Positions 17,181 through 25,630 of a stretch of DNA of 62,090 nt are shown here, piece by piece. Source of the DNA: Flavobacterium sp. (GTDB lineage Bacteria > Bacteroidota > Bacteroidia > Flavobacteriales > Flavobacteriaceae); contig NZ_JAMWYY010000012.1 in the NCBI RefSeq assembly GCF_024305175.1, positions 1-62,090 of the forward strand, given 5' to 3'. The position numbers were made by a program, and so were the translations under genes. The stretch's first letter is position 1, and the number at the start of each line of letters is the position of its first letter. The notes beneath the pieces are model-generated. The model was not told the origin of the DNA, ran no database searches, and worked only from the letters and a program-made list of their open reading frames with translations.

Positions 17181-18029
17181 ATGGAAAATCAAAAAGCAAA
17201 AAAAGTATGGTTTGTAACCGGCGCAAGCAAAGGGTTTGGGCTTGAATTTATTAAGCAGGTATTAGCAAACGGAGATGCTATTGCCGCAACATCACGCAGT
17301 TTTGAAGGGCTTAAAAAAGCTGCCGGTACTGACAGTGAGAACTTTCTTCCGCTTGAGGTAGAGCTGACTAATGAAAACAGCGTGAGTAATGCTGTTGCCG
17401 AAACCATAGCGAAATTCGGCAGGATAGATTATGTGGTTAACAATGCCGGGTACGGACTTGCAGGCAGCCTTGAAGAGCTAAGCGATGCTGAAGCACGACA
17501 TAATTTTGATGTAAATGTATTCGGCTCCCTTAATGTTATCAGGCAGGTTATGCCACACCTGCGCAGGCAAGAGTCTGGCCACATTTTTAATATCTCATCT
17601 ATTGCAGGCGTTACAGGCGGTTTTCCCGGTTTCGGAATTTACTGTGCCACCAAGTTTGCGGTAGTAGGCTTTACTGAAGCCCTTCAGGTAGAAGCTAAAC
17701 CTTTCGGCATAAAGGTAAGCCTTGTATTACCGGGGTACTTCAGGACGAACTTCCTGGAGTCTGATTCGCTTATTACCCCTGCAAAACAAATGGAAGAGTA
17801 TAAAGAAGTGCGCAATGTACTATCTATACACCAAAACCAGATTAAAGGCAACCAGCAGGGCGACCCGGTTAAAGGTGTTACAGAGATATTAAAGGTTGCA
17901 GGCATTGAGAATGCACCTTTGTACCTTTTCCTTGGGAGTGATGCGCTGCAAATGGCACAAAACAAGATAAGTTTCCTTCACAATGAAACTGAAAACTGGA
18001 AACATGTAAGCACCGCTACAGATTTCTAA
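17181..18029 (+). CDS. Short-chain dehydrogenase/reductase (SDR)
   Basis: 282 residues. Nucleotide-binding TGASKGFG near the N-terminus, NNAGYG, 'NISSIAG' with the catalytic Ser, and YCATK (Tyr154, Lys158). This is the classical-SDR subgroup near-universally labelled 'oxidoreductase' with a longer C-terminal substrate region. Substrate unknown. Close placement behind an AraC regulator suggests inducible expression, an inference from position only. Confidence 0.92.
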   Translation: MENQKAKKVWFVTGASKGFGLEFIKQVLANGDAIAATSRSFEGLKKAAGTDSENFLPLEVELTNENSVSNAVAETIAKFGRIDYVVNNAGYGLAGSLEELSDAEARHNFDVNVFGSLNVIRQVMPHLRRQESGHIFNISSIAGVTGGFPGFGIYCATKFAVVGFTEALQVEAKPFGIKVSLVLPGYFRTNFLESDSLITPAKQMEEYKEVRNVLSIHQNQIKGNQQGDPVKGVTEILKVAGIENAPLYLFLGSDALQMAQNKISFLHNETENWKHVSTATDF

Positions 18030-18035
18030 AATTAT

Positions 18036-18068
18036 AAAAGGGCTGTCCTTCAATCGACAGCCCTTTTT
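18036..18068. terminator. Bidirectional intrinsic terminator (SDR gene / folD)
   Basis: 8-bp perfect stem GGGCTGTC / GACAGCCC (18040-18047, 18056-18063) with A-rich left and T-rich right flanks between convergent genes. Confidence 0.85.
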
Positions 18069-18070
18069 AA

Positions 18071-18955
18071 TTATTTCCTGTATTTTCTTTGCTCCCTCGC
18101 TAAAAGCGTATTCTTAAGGAGCATTGCAATTGTCATAGGCCCTACTCCACCGGGAACTGGCGTAATAAAAGATGCTTTTTTGCTTACATTATCAAAATCT
18201 ACATCTCCGGTAATCCTGTATCCCCTTTCGCTGGTTTCATCCGGCACGCGGGTAATACCCACATCTATAACCACTGCATCATCCTTAATCATTTCGGCTT
18301 TCAAGTAGTTGGGCACGCCAAGTGCGGTAATAATAATATCGGCCTGTGTGGTTATCTGGTTAATGTTCTTGGTATGGCTGTGCGTAAGCGTTACGGTACT
18401 ATTACCCGGAAAGCCCTTGCGCCCCATCAGTATGCTCATAGGCCTGCCCACAATATGGCTGCGCCCTATTACTACTGTATGCTTACCGGCAGTCTGCACA
18501 TTATAGCGCTCTAACAACTCTAATATACCAAATGGTGTGGCCGGGATAAACGTTGTCATATCCAGCGCCATTTTACCAAAATTCTCCGGGTGAAAACCAT
18601 CTACATCCTTACTCGGGTCTATGGCCATGATAACCTTTTGAGTATCTATCTGGTCAGGTAAGGGTAGCTGTACTATAAATCCATCTATATTATCATCCTG
18701 GTTTAGCTCCTCTATTTTTTTAAGCAGCTCCATTTCAGATGTAGTACTTGGCATCTTAATAAGTGTAGATTCAAACCCTACACGCTCGCAGGCCTTAACT
18801 TTACTGCCAACATAAGTAAGGCTTGCCCCGTCATTACCCACTATTACAGCGGCAAGGTGCGGTACCTTCTCGCCGTTTTGCTTCATTTTGTCAACCTGGG
18901 CGGCTATCTCGTTCTTGATATCCTCCGAGGTTTTTTTACCGTCTAATAATTGCAT
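18071..18955 (-). CDS. folD: Methylenetetrahydrofolate dehydrogenase/cyclohydrolase
   Basis: Bifunctional one-carbon enzyme interconverting 5,10-methylene-THF and 10-formyl-THF. 294 residues from the ATG at 18955 ('MQLLDGKKTSEDIKNEI'); a 12-residue upstream extension is possible but not typical. Conserved parts: 'YVGSKVKACERVGF' with the catalytic Lys, 'GFIVQLPLP', 'DVDGFHPEN', NAD(P)-binding 'GRSHIVGRPMS' and 'TPVPGGVGPMTIAML'. Lies behind ffh in the same direction, separated by an ffh terminator. Confidence 0.96.
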   Translation of the reverse strand: MQLLDGKKTSEDIKNEIAAQVDKMKQNGEKVPHLAAVIVGNDGASLTYVGSKVKACERVGFESTLIKMPSTTSEMELLKKIEELNQDDNIDGFIVQLPLPDQIDTQKVIMAIDPSKDVDGFHPENFGKMALDMTTFIPATPFGILELLERYNVQTAGKHTVVIGRSHIVGRPMSILMGRKGFPGNSTVTLTHSHTKNINQITTQADIIITALGVPNYLKAEMIKDDAVVIDVGITRVPDETSERGYRITGDVDFDNVSKKASFITPVPGGVGPMTIAMLLKNTLLAREQRKYRK

Positions 18956-18994
18956 TTGTGTTGTGTATATAGTTTTAGAATAGAATACCAATTA

Positions 18995-19020
18995 AAAAGA
19001 CGCGGTTACCCGCGCCTTTA
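18995..19020 (-). terminator. Likely intrinsic terminator of ffh
   Basis: CGCGG / CCGCG stem (19001-19005, 19010-19014) with a TTAC loop, extended across one mismatch, followed on the minus strand by a T5 run. Confidence 0.65.
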
Positions 19021-19035
19021 GTATATGTTTTGCAG

Positions 19036-20376
19036 TTACGGCTTCATGCCTTTCATGCCACCCATCATCCGCATCATGTTCCTGGCGCCCCCGCCCTGCA
19101 TCATCTTCATCATTTTGCTCATTTGGTCAAACTGTTTGAGCAACTGGTTAACCTGCTGTATAGAGGTACCCGATCCTTTTGCTATACGGTTTTTGCGTTT
19201 CGCATCAAGTACCGATGGCCTGGTGCGCTCTTCGGGCGTCATAGAGTGTATTATTGCTTCAATGTGCTTAAAGGCATCATCTTCAATCTCTACATCTTTA
19301 AGGGCTTTGCCTGCACCGGGTATCATCCCGATAAGGTCTTTCATGTTACCCATCTTTTTTACCTGCTGTATCTGCGAAAGGAAATCGTCAAAGCCGAATT
19401 CATTCTTGGCTATCTTCTTTTGTAGCTTGCGTGCCTCTTCTTCATCATACTGCTCCTGTGCACGTTCCACAAGCGATATAACGTCTCCCATGCCCAATAT
19501 ACGGTCGGCCATACGGCTTGGGTGGAAAACATCTATAGCTTCCATTTTTTCGCCTGTACCGATGAATTTTATCGGCTTATTAACTACCGATTTGATAGAT
19601 ATAGCGGCACCACCACGTGTATCACCATCAAGCTTGGTAAGTACCACACCGTCAAAGTTAAGCCTGTCGTTAAACGCTTTCGCTGTATTAACGGCATCCT
19701 GACCGGTCATGGAGTCCACTACAAAAAGCGTTTCCTGTGGGTTTATGGCTTTATGAACATTGGCAATTTCGTTCATCATTTCCTCATCCACGGCAAGGCG
19801 TCCGGCGGTATCTACAATTACCACATTAAAACCGTTTGCCTTTGCGTGGGCTATGGCGTTTTGTGCTATCTGTACCGGGTTTTTATTCCCTTCTTCAGAG
19901 TACACCTCTACCCCTATCTGGCCCCCAACCACATGAAGCTGATTAATTGCCGCGGGACGGTAAACGTCGCACGCTACAAGTAATGGCTTTTTGTTCTTTT
20001 TAGTTTTAAGGAAGTTGGCAAGCTTACCTGAAAAAGTTGTTTTACCCGAACCCTGAAGCCCCGACATCAGTATAATAGAAGGATTACCCGAAAGGTTAAC
20101 ACCTGCCGTGTCGCCCCCCATTAGCTCTGTAAGCTCGTCTTTTACCAGCTTTACCATTAGCTGCCCCGGTTGCAGGGTAGTAAGTACATTCTGACCGAGT
20201 GCTTTTTCTTTTACAGTATTGGTAAAATCTTTGGCAATTTTAAAGTTAACGTCGGCATCTAGCAATGCACGGCGCACTTCTTTAAGGGTATCGGCAACGT
20301 TTACTTCGGTAATCTTTCCGTGGCCTTTTAGTATATGTAAGGCTTTATCTAACTTATCGCTTAAATTTTCGAACAT
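19036..20376 (-). CDS. ffh: Signal recognition particle GTPase Ffh
   Basis: Binds signal sequences of nascent membrane proteins and, with 4.5S RNA and FtsY, delivers ribosomes to the Sec machinery. 446 residues: N domain (1-95), G domain with GLQGSGKTT (106-114), DTAGR and TKLDG, then the Met-rich M domain (about 325-446, ending 'MMRMMGGMKGMKP'). Normal length. A -7 box stands 27 bp before the start, downstream of the terminator of the RNA candidate described separately. Confidence 0.97.
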   Translation of the reverse strand: MFENLSDKLDKALHILKGHGKITEVNVADTLKEVRRALLDADVNFKIAKDFTNTVKEKALGQNVLTTLQPGQLMVKLVKDELTELMGGDTAGVNLSGNPSIILMSGLQGSGKTTFSGKLANFLKTKKNKKPLLVACDVYRPAAINQLHVVGGQIGVEVYSEEGNKNPVQIAQNAIAHAKANGFNVVIVDTAGRLAVDEEMMNEIANVHKAINPQETLFVVDSMTGQDAVNTAKAFNDRLNFDGVVLTKLDGDTRGGAAISIKSVVNKPIKFIGTGEKMEAIDVFHPSRMADRILGMGDVISLVERAQEQYDEEEARKLQKKIAKNEFGFDDFLSQIQQVKKMGNMKDLIGMIPGAGKALKDVEIEDDAFKHIEAIIHSMTPEERTRPSVLDAKRKNRIAKGSGTSIQQVNQLLKQFDQMSKMMKMMQGGGARNMMRMMGGMKGMKP

Positions 20377-20402
20377 AATCGAGGGTTTCTTTTATAGAAG
20401 TG

Positions 20403-20410
20403 CAAATTTA
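20403..20410 (-). promoter_or_regulatory. Promoter -7 box of ffh (TAAATTTG)
   Basis: A perfect TAnnTTTG on the minus strand, placed after the terminator at 20447-20475, so ffh does not need transcription from further upstream. Confidence 0.65.
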
Positions 20411-20446
20411 CTAATTTGATTTTTAAGTTTACAGGCGTAGGGCCAT

Positions 20447-20475
20447 AAAAAAACCGGCCTCGGGAAATAGGCCGG
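20447..20475 (-). terminator. Intrinsic terminator of the RNA candidate
   Basis: 7-bp stem CCGGCCT / AGGCCGG (20454-20460, 20469-20475), 8-nt loop, and a T7 run on the minus strand. Confidence 0.8.
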
Positions 20476-20730
20476 CTTTCTTTTGGAAAAAACCTGAATA
20501 TTTAAAAAAAACACAACTATTTTAATTTTCTGTACTGTGTCCCTGCCGAAAGCCAAACTAAAACTTTGCTTATGGAGAAACAGCTTACTCGGCAAGGGCT
20601 AAACAGTATCAGGAATATTTTAATAACTAAAAAGAAATTCCTGCCCTTACCTTTTACCCTCCGGAAAAACCGGCCGCATTAGCCGGTTCTCCTCGGGGCT
20701 CTATACATCAGCATTTCTTTTTCATAATAT
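20447..20730 (-). ncRNA. Candidate structured RNA upstream of ffh
   Basis: In the 517-bp gene-free gap 20377-20893, the minus strand can form several helices: a 7-bp hairpin AACCGGC/GCCGGTT (20668-20674, 20682-20688) followed by T5; a helix 20643-20651 with 20591-20599; an inner helix 20637-20643 with 20610-20616; and a competing helix 20589-20598 with 20541-20549. It ends in a strong terminator (20454-20475, T7). A short ORF of 11 codons (20714-20679) spells MLMYRAPRRTG. I could not match it to tmRNA, RNase P RNA, SRP RNA or a known riboswitch; a 6S-type RNA cannot be excluded. The 5' end is a guess; a weak box (TGCTTTTG) lies near 20739-20746. Confidence 0.45.
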
Positions 20731-20845
20731 TGTAAATCCTGCAAAAGCAGATATTTTTAATACTTAATGTACTACTAAAACAATCTAATAAACCTTTACC
20801 CTACCGGTTAACAAAATTTTAACATATCAAATACTAACAAAAAAA

Positions 20846-20866
20846 GGGAAGCAACAATTGCTTCCC
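20846..20866 (-). terminator. Intrinsic terminator of the lipoprotein gene at 20894
   Basis: 9-bp perfect stem GGGAAGCAA / TTGCTTCCC with a 3-nt loop; on the minus strand it is followed by a T run. Confidence 0.85.
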
Positions 20867-20893
20867 TCAAAATTTCTAAACTCAAAAATTAAA

Positions 20894-21361
20894 TTAGTTC
20901 TTCTCAAAAGTAAGATAATCGGTACCGCCGTTACCACCACTAACGTCGATTAGTTTAATAGTGTTATCATTTATTTCCAGTATATCCCAATCATCTGTCA
21001 GGTCTTCAAAAGAAGCCGGCGTAGAAAAAGCAATATTAAAATCAAGGTCGCTACTGCCATTATCATCATCATCACTGCTATTACTGTCGGTAACGCTCCA
21101 GCTGCCTGTATAGGTATTGGTGCCGTTGGTTGCAGTTAAAACACTGTTGTTTCCAAATGTAAATGTATAACCCTGAAAATGATTGGTTTCGTTATTACCG
21201 TCATCTTCATAAAATGTTACAGTCCATGTCCCGTTTTGTGCCGTGTCAGTCACTTCTGTCAAGCTTCCGTTGTTAACAGTACCATTACTGTCGTCCGAAC
21301 TGCATGAAACAAGTGATCCTAAAAAAATAAGTCCCGCCGCTAAAAAATTCGCTCTTCTCAT
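20894..21361 (-). CDS. Acidic surface-type lipoprotein, unknown function
   Basis: 155 residues. A signal peptide ends in lipobox SLVSC (Cys near residue 20), followed by SSDDSNG, the kind of acidic/Ser linker that exports lipoproteins to the outer face in Bacteroidota. The body resembles a small lipocalin-like barrel: 'NGTWTVTFYEDDGNNETNHF', 'GYTFTFGNNSVLTA', a DDDDN-rich loop and 'ILEINDNTIKLID'. The repeated NETNHFxGYxFxF pattern is seen in other flavobacterial lipoproteins I recall, with no assigned role. Monocistronic. Confidence 0.75.
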   Translation of the reverse strand: MRRANFLAAGLIFLGSLVSCSSDDSNGTVNNGSLTEVTDTAQNGTWTVTFYEDDGNNETNHFQGYTFTFGNNSVLTATNGTNTYTGSWSVTDSNSSDDDDNGSSDLDFNIAFSTPASFEDLTDDWDILEINDNTIKLIDVSGGNGGTDYLTFEKN

Positions 21362-21579
21362 AATGTTGAAATTGTAAATAGTTTTGTGTAAACGTAAAAA
21401 GGTTATTAATATTCTGCTGTAAAAGTAGTAGGGTTTATAGACATAAAAATGTTAAACGAGTATAAGTAGATAATAGTTTAGAATTAGCGCAATATCATTT
21501 AGAATTGTATATGTTAAAAAACAGCCTTACTACATCACACAGAAAAAAATTCATAATTTAACAGCCATATTTATGCGCT

Positions 21580-22101
21580 ATGAAAAAACTTTCTGTTAAA
21601 GGTATTTGCGAAGAAATTACGTTTTCGGCATTCTTTAAAGAGCATGCCAAATCGCTGCGCAATTATCTTTATTACAAATTTGGTAACGAAGATCAGGCTG
21701 AAGACGTAACACAGGAAGCTTTTGTAAAGCTGTGGCAGAATTGTGCCGATGTGCCGCCCGAAAAGGCCAAATCTTTTTTATATACTGTAGCTAACAACGC
21801 ATCATTAAACCATATTGCACACCAAAAAGTAGTGCTGCAATATGCACAGAAAAATACCCATGTACATACAGACGGGCACAATCCTGAATTTTTAATGGAA
21901 GAAGACCAGTTTCGCGTTAAGCTGCAAAATGCCATAGCAGGATTATCTGAAGCGCAACGTACTGCATTTCTATTACACCGTATAGAAGGGAAAAAGTACC
22001 AGGAAATTGCTGACATACTGGGCATAAGCGTAAAAGCGGTAGAAAAGCGCATTCATGGCGCGTTGGTAGAATTAAGGAAACAAATTGACAATATAAGGTA
22101 G
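21580..22101 (+). CDS. ECF RNA polymerase sigma factor
   Basis: 173 residues; sigma region 2 at about 15-85 ('YYKFGNEDQAEDVTQEAFVK'), region 4 at about 115-170 ('LSEAQRTAFLLHRIEGKKYQEI' broken by the usual loop, then 'ISVKAVEKRIHGAL'). First gene of an operon with a FecR-type anti-sigma factor and an STN-domain TonB receptor, the standard cell-surface signalling set: ligand in the receptor is sensed by FecR, which then frees the sigma factor. The operon is presumably autoregulated. The 218-bp upstream gap is A+T-rich and shows no clear TAnnTTTG box. Confidence 0.93.
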   Translation: MKKLSVKGICEEITFSAFFKEHAKSLRNYLYYKFGNEDQAEDVTQEAFVKLWQNCADVPPEKAKSFLYTVANNASLNHIAHQKVVLQYAQKNTHVHTDGHNPEFLMEEDQFRVKLQNAIAGLSEAQRTAFLLHRIEGKKYQEIADILGISVKAVEKRIHGALVELRKQIDNIR

Positions 22102-22137
22102 GGATTTTTACAGTTAAACTGTTATACTCTAAAATGG

Positions 22138-23034
22138 ATGAAAATGAAAGAAGATGTAAAACTGGCGAAATGGCTTGAAGGGAGCATGGATGAGAATGAA
22201 CTAAGAGAGTTCATGGCTACGCCTGAGTTTGAAACGTACAGGAAAATAAAAGATTATTCTGCTGAGCTTGCCGCACCGAAAACAGATATTGATGCATTAT
22301 ATACAAAAGTACTGCAAAACAGGGAACCGAAGCCGGTAAGGAAACTTACGCCATGGTTTACACGCATAGCAGCCGTATTATTTGTAGTGCTGGGTGTCGG
22401 TTACTTTTTCTACGCAACACAGACAACTAACCATATTGCAGCAGCAGGAGAAAGGACAGAATTTTCTTTACCTGATAACAGTACTGTAGTGCTTAACGCT
22501 GCATCTGAAGCGGAGTTCCGTACCTGGAACTGGAATAATAACCGTGAGGTACAGCTAACAGGCGAGGCCTTTTTTAAGGTTGCAAAAGGCGAAAAGTTTG
22601 ATGTAGTAACACCACTGGGCACTGTAACTGTTGTAGGTACGCAGTTTAATGTTAAGGCCAGGGAAGGCCGCTTTTATGTAAGCTGCTTTGAAGGTAAAGT
22701 AAAAGTAAGCAGTAAAGGCAGGGATATTATGCTAACTCCGGGGCAAAGTGTTATATTTGAAGACGGTAAAAACATAGCCGAGCCTTCTGCTGACGGAACA
22801 CAACCGGGATGGATAGTATATGATGTTGCATTTAAATCTGAAAAGCTGGAAAATGTAATCGCTGAAATGGAGCGCCAGTATAAAGTTGATATTGCACTGC
22901 CCGCAGGCGATTACAGCCCTTATAATGGACACGTTAAGATGAATGATTTAAACACCGCCCTGCAGCAAATAGAGTTATCCTACCAATTAAAATCTGTAAG
23001 GGAAGGTGATAAAATCATACTTACCCGTGAATGA
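22138..23034 (+). CDS. FecR-family anti-sigma factor
   Basis: 298 residues: a cytoplasmic N-terminal part (1-65), one transmembrane helix (about 71-92, 'IAAVLFVVLGVGYFFYA'), then the periplasmic FecR domain ('GERTEFSLPDNSTVVLNAAS', 'VTPLGTVTVVGTQFNV') and the C-terminal DUF4974-like domain ('VAFKSEKLENVIAEMERQY'), which touches the receptor's STN domain. It holds the sigma factor until signalled. The stop overlaps the next start as ATGA, so translation is probably coupled. Confidence 0.93.
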   Translation: MKMKEDVKLAKWLEGSMDENELREFMATPEFETYRKIKDYSAELAAPKTDIDALYTKVLQNREPKPVRKLTPWFTRIAAVLFVVLGVGYFFYATQTTNHIAAAGERTEFSLPDNSTVVLNAASEAEFRTWNWNNNREVQLTGEAFFKVAKGEKFDVVTPLGTVTVVGTQFNVKAREGRFYVSCFEGKVKVSSKGRDIMLTPGQSVIFEDGKNIAEPSADGTQPGWIVYDVAFKSEKLENVIAEMERQYKVDIALPAGDYSPYNGHVKMNDLNTALQQIELSYQLKSVREGDKIILTRE

Positions 23035-25568
23035 AATTAAGCTTTAGGGAACTGCTTATACTACTGCCGATTTTTTTTTTCGCCTCCAGCACTTTTGGGC
23101 AGGGCGAAAAAAAGAGTATTCCCTTAAAGCGCATTCTTGATACCATAGCTGTACAGCACCAGGTAAAATTCAGTTATGCCGAAAATGATGTCTTCGGGCA
23201 TAGTATTTACCCGCCGGAAGCTGAAATACCACTACGTGCAAAGCTGGTTTATATCAGCAACCGCACAGGGCTTAATTATAAAGAGCTGGGCGAATATATT
23301 GTTATCTATAAAGCGAAGCAGCGCGATATAAAAAACTTTTGTGCATACGTTACCGATGAAACCGGCATGCCCATAGAAAATGCATCTGTGCAGGTTAATA
23401 ACGAGAAAAATATCGTGACAGGAGCAGATGGTTATTTTGAGCTTAATACCACCCTTCCCGAAAAAATAATTATAGGACATATAGGTTATGAGGCTGTAAC
23501 AGTATCTACTGCCGATTTTACGGGAGACTGCCTCAAAATAGCACTCTTGTTTGATGTAATGCAACTGGACGAGGTTATAACCGAGCGCTTTTTAACTACT
23601 GGTATCTCTAAAAAGAAAGACGGAAGTTTTACCATAGAGCCTAAAAAGTTTGGTATTTTACCCGGTGTTACAGAGCCTGATGTGCTGCTGGCCATGCAAC
23701 AGCTACCCGGCATAATGAGCGTTGACGAAACGGTATCTAATATAAATGTGCGCGGCGGTACACACGACCAGAACCTTTTTATGTGGAATGGCATCCGCCT
23801 TTTCCAGACGGGGCATTTCTTCGGGCTCATTTCTGCCATCAATCCAAACATTGCCTATAACATTAAAATTGTACGCAACGGCACCTCTGCTTTTTACGGC
23901 GAAAGTGTATCAAGCGCAGTTGATATTTCATCGCATTCAGCAGATGTAGAGGACGGGCAGACCACAATAGGCAGTAACATGATAAATGCCGACTTTTATA
24001 CCAAAGTTAAGCTTAACGAAAAGTCGGGTATAGAATTATCTGCAAGGCGCTCGTTTACAGACCTGCTTGACTTCCCAACCTATGATAAATATTCGCAACG
24101 GATATTCCAGAACACGGTTGTTACCCAACTGCAAAACAGTACAGATATTAATTACAGGGGCGACAAAGAATTTTACTTTTACGATTTTACAGCACAATAC
24201 CATCGTGAAATTGCCGACAGGCACGAACTATTTATACATTTGATAGGTATTAATAACAAGCTCGATTTTACACAGGGCACTACTACACAAACAAATACTA
24301 TAACTTCTATCAGTAACCTTGACCAGCAAACATTTGGCGCTTCTGCTGACTTTAACAGCCAATGGTCTGAAACGCACAGTACAAAATTCGGTATATATTC
24401 ATCCTATTATAATGTAGATGGCACTAACCAGTCTTTCGAAACAGGTACTGTTACCACCCAGGAAAACAAAATACAAGACAGCGGCTTCCGCTTTTCAGAC
24501 AGTAACCAGTTAACTTCTTTATTCACACTACACACAGGTTACCAGTTTAACCAGACAGAGATTGATAATATTGATATTTCTGATTCTCCGGCTATAGACC
24601 GCAGTGTAAACCAGGTACTGCGCACCCATGCGTTTATTGGTGAATTGGAGCATAATCCTGAAGTAGAGAAAATATATGCACGTGCGGGCCTTCGCATTAA
24701 CTATATAGAGCAACTTAAAACCATTTATATTGAGCCCAGGCTGCAGTTTAATTATATTATAGACCATGCATGGCAGGCAGAGCTGCTTGCAGAGCAGAAA
24801 AGCCAGACCACCTCTCAGGTGGTAGAACTGCAAAATGATTTTTTAGGCATCGAAAAAAGGCGATGGGTACTTGCCAATGATATAGATGTGCCGGTACAGC
24901 GCAGCAGCCAGGTATCTGTTGGCATAAGTTATAAAGATAAAGGATGGCTGGTATCTCTCGATAACTTTTATAAAAAAGTAAATGGCATAACTACCTATAG
25001 CCAGTCGTTCCAGAACCAGTTGGAGCAAATACAGGCCAAAGGCAGTTACAGGGTTTTTGGTTCAGAATTTTTAATACAGCGCCAGTTTAAAAACTTCTAC
25101 ACATGGCTAAGCTACAGCTGGAATGATAACCGTTACAGGTTTGATGACGTGCAGCCCGAAAAATTCTCTAACAATTATGAAATCAGCCATGCCGTAAACA
25201 CGGCGGCTATATATGAATGGAACAACTTTAAAATAGCAATAGGTTCGCGATGGTTTACAGGCCGCCCAACAACAGATCCGTTACTTAACGTGCCTATATA
25301 TGATAATGAGGGTAACCCATCTATATTTTATGAATATCCCAATACCGATAACCTCAGCGATTTTTTTCAGGTTAATTTCTCTGCATCATATCTATGGCAT
25401 ATTACACCTAAGGTGCGTGCACAGTTCGGGCTTTCTGTACTGAACATTTTTAACCGCAGTAACATCCTTAACCGTTACTACCGTATAAATGCCGAAGATG
25501 AGATTGAGCGTATTAATACTTTTGCTTTGGAGCGCACACCCAATGCACTTATAAGAATCAGCTTTTAA
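23031..25568 (+). CDS. TonB-dependent receptor with STN signalling domain
   Basis: 845 residues, outer membrane. A signal peptide (about 1-23), an STN domain (about 30-100), a carboxypeptidase-regulatory-like beta domain (about 105-190, 'AYVTDETGMPIENASVQVNN'), a plug domain (about 210-330, 'GVTEPDVLLAMQQLPGIMSV', 'INVRGGTHDQNLFMWNGI') and a 22-strand barrel ending in an aromatic residue (RISF). Last gene of the sigma/anti-sigma operon. No SusD-type lipoprotein or hydrolase follows, so a small ligand such as a siderophore or cofactor is more likely than a glycan; the ligand cannot be read from sequence. Confidence 0.92.
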   Translation: MKLSFRELLILLPIFFFASSTFGQGEKKSIPLKRILDTIAVQHQVKFSYAENDVFGHSIYPPEAEIPLRAKLVYISNRTGLNYKELGEYIVIYKAKQRDIKNFCAYVTDETGMPIENASVQVNNEKNIVTGADGYFELNTTLPEKIIIGHIGYEAVTVSTADFTGDCLKIALLFDVMQLDEVITERFLTTGISKKKDGSFTIEPKKFGILPGVTEPDVLLAMQQLPGIMSVDETVSNINVRGGTHDQNLFMWNGIRLFQTGHFFGLISAINPNIAYNIKIVRNGTSAFYGESVSSAVDISSHSADVEDGQTTIGSNMINADFYTKVKLNEKSGIELSARRSFTDLLDFPTYDKYSQRIFQNTVVTQLQNSTDINYRGDKEFYFYDFTAQYHREIADRHELFIHLIGINNKLDFTQGTTTQTNTITSISNLDQQTFGASADFNSQWSETHSTKFGIYSSYYNVDGTNQSFETGTVTTQENKIQDSGFRFSDSNQLTSLFTLHTGYQFNQTEIDNIDISDSPAIDRSVNQVLRTHAFIGELEHNPEVEKIYARAGLRINYIEQLKTIYIEPRLQFNYIIDHAWQAELLAEQKSQTTSQVVELQNDFLGIEKRRWVLANDIDVPVQRSSQVSVGISYKDKGWLVSLDNFYKKVNGITTYSQSFQNQLEQIQAKGSYRVFGSEFLIQRQFKNFYTWLSYSWNDNRYRFDDVQPEKFSNNYEISHAVNTAAIYEWNNFKIAIGSRWFTGRPTTDPLLNVPIYDNEGNPSIFYEYPNTDNLSDFFQVNFSASYLWHITPKVRAQFGLSVLNIFNRSNILNRYYRINAEDEIERINTFALERTPNALIRISF

Positions 25569-25576
25569 TAAATAAA

Positions 25577-25608
25577 AAAGCCTGCTTTTACAGCAGGCTT
25601 TACTTTTT
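25577..25608. terminator. Bidirectional intrinsic terminator (TonB receptor / PNGase F-like gene)
   Basis: 9-bp perfect stem AAAGCCTGC / GCAGGCTTT (25577-25585, 25593-25601) between convergent genes. Confidence 0.85.
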
Positions 25609-25630
25609 TAGCCGGATTATAACTCAAACA

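Noticed and set aside
19025..19702. 225-codon plus-strand frame opposite ffh
   Set aside because: The translation is a Ser/Cys/Ile-rich mirror of ffh; the ffh gene fully explains the region.
20668..20688. The AACCGGC/GCCGGTT hairpin as a plus-strand terminator
   Set aside because: On the plus strand it is followed by CTCCTC, not by a T run; only the minus strand has T5 after it.
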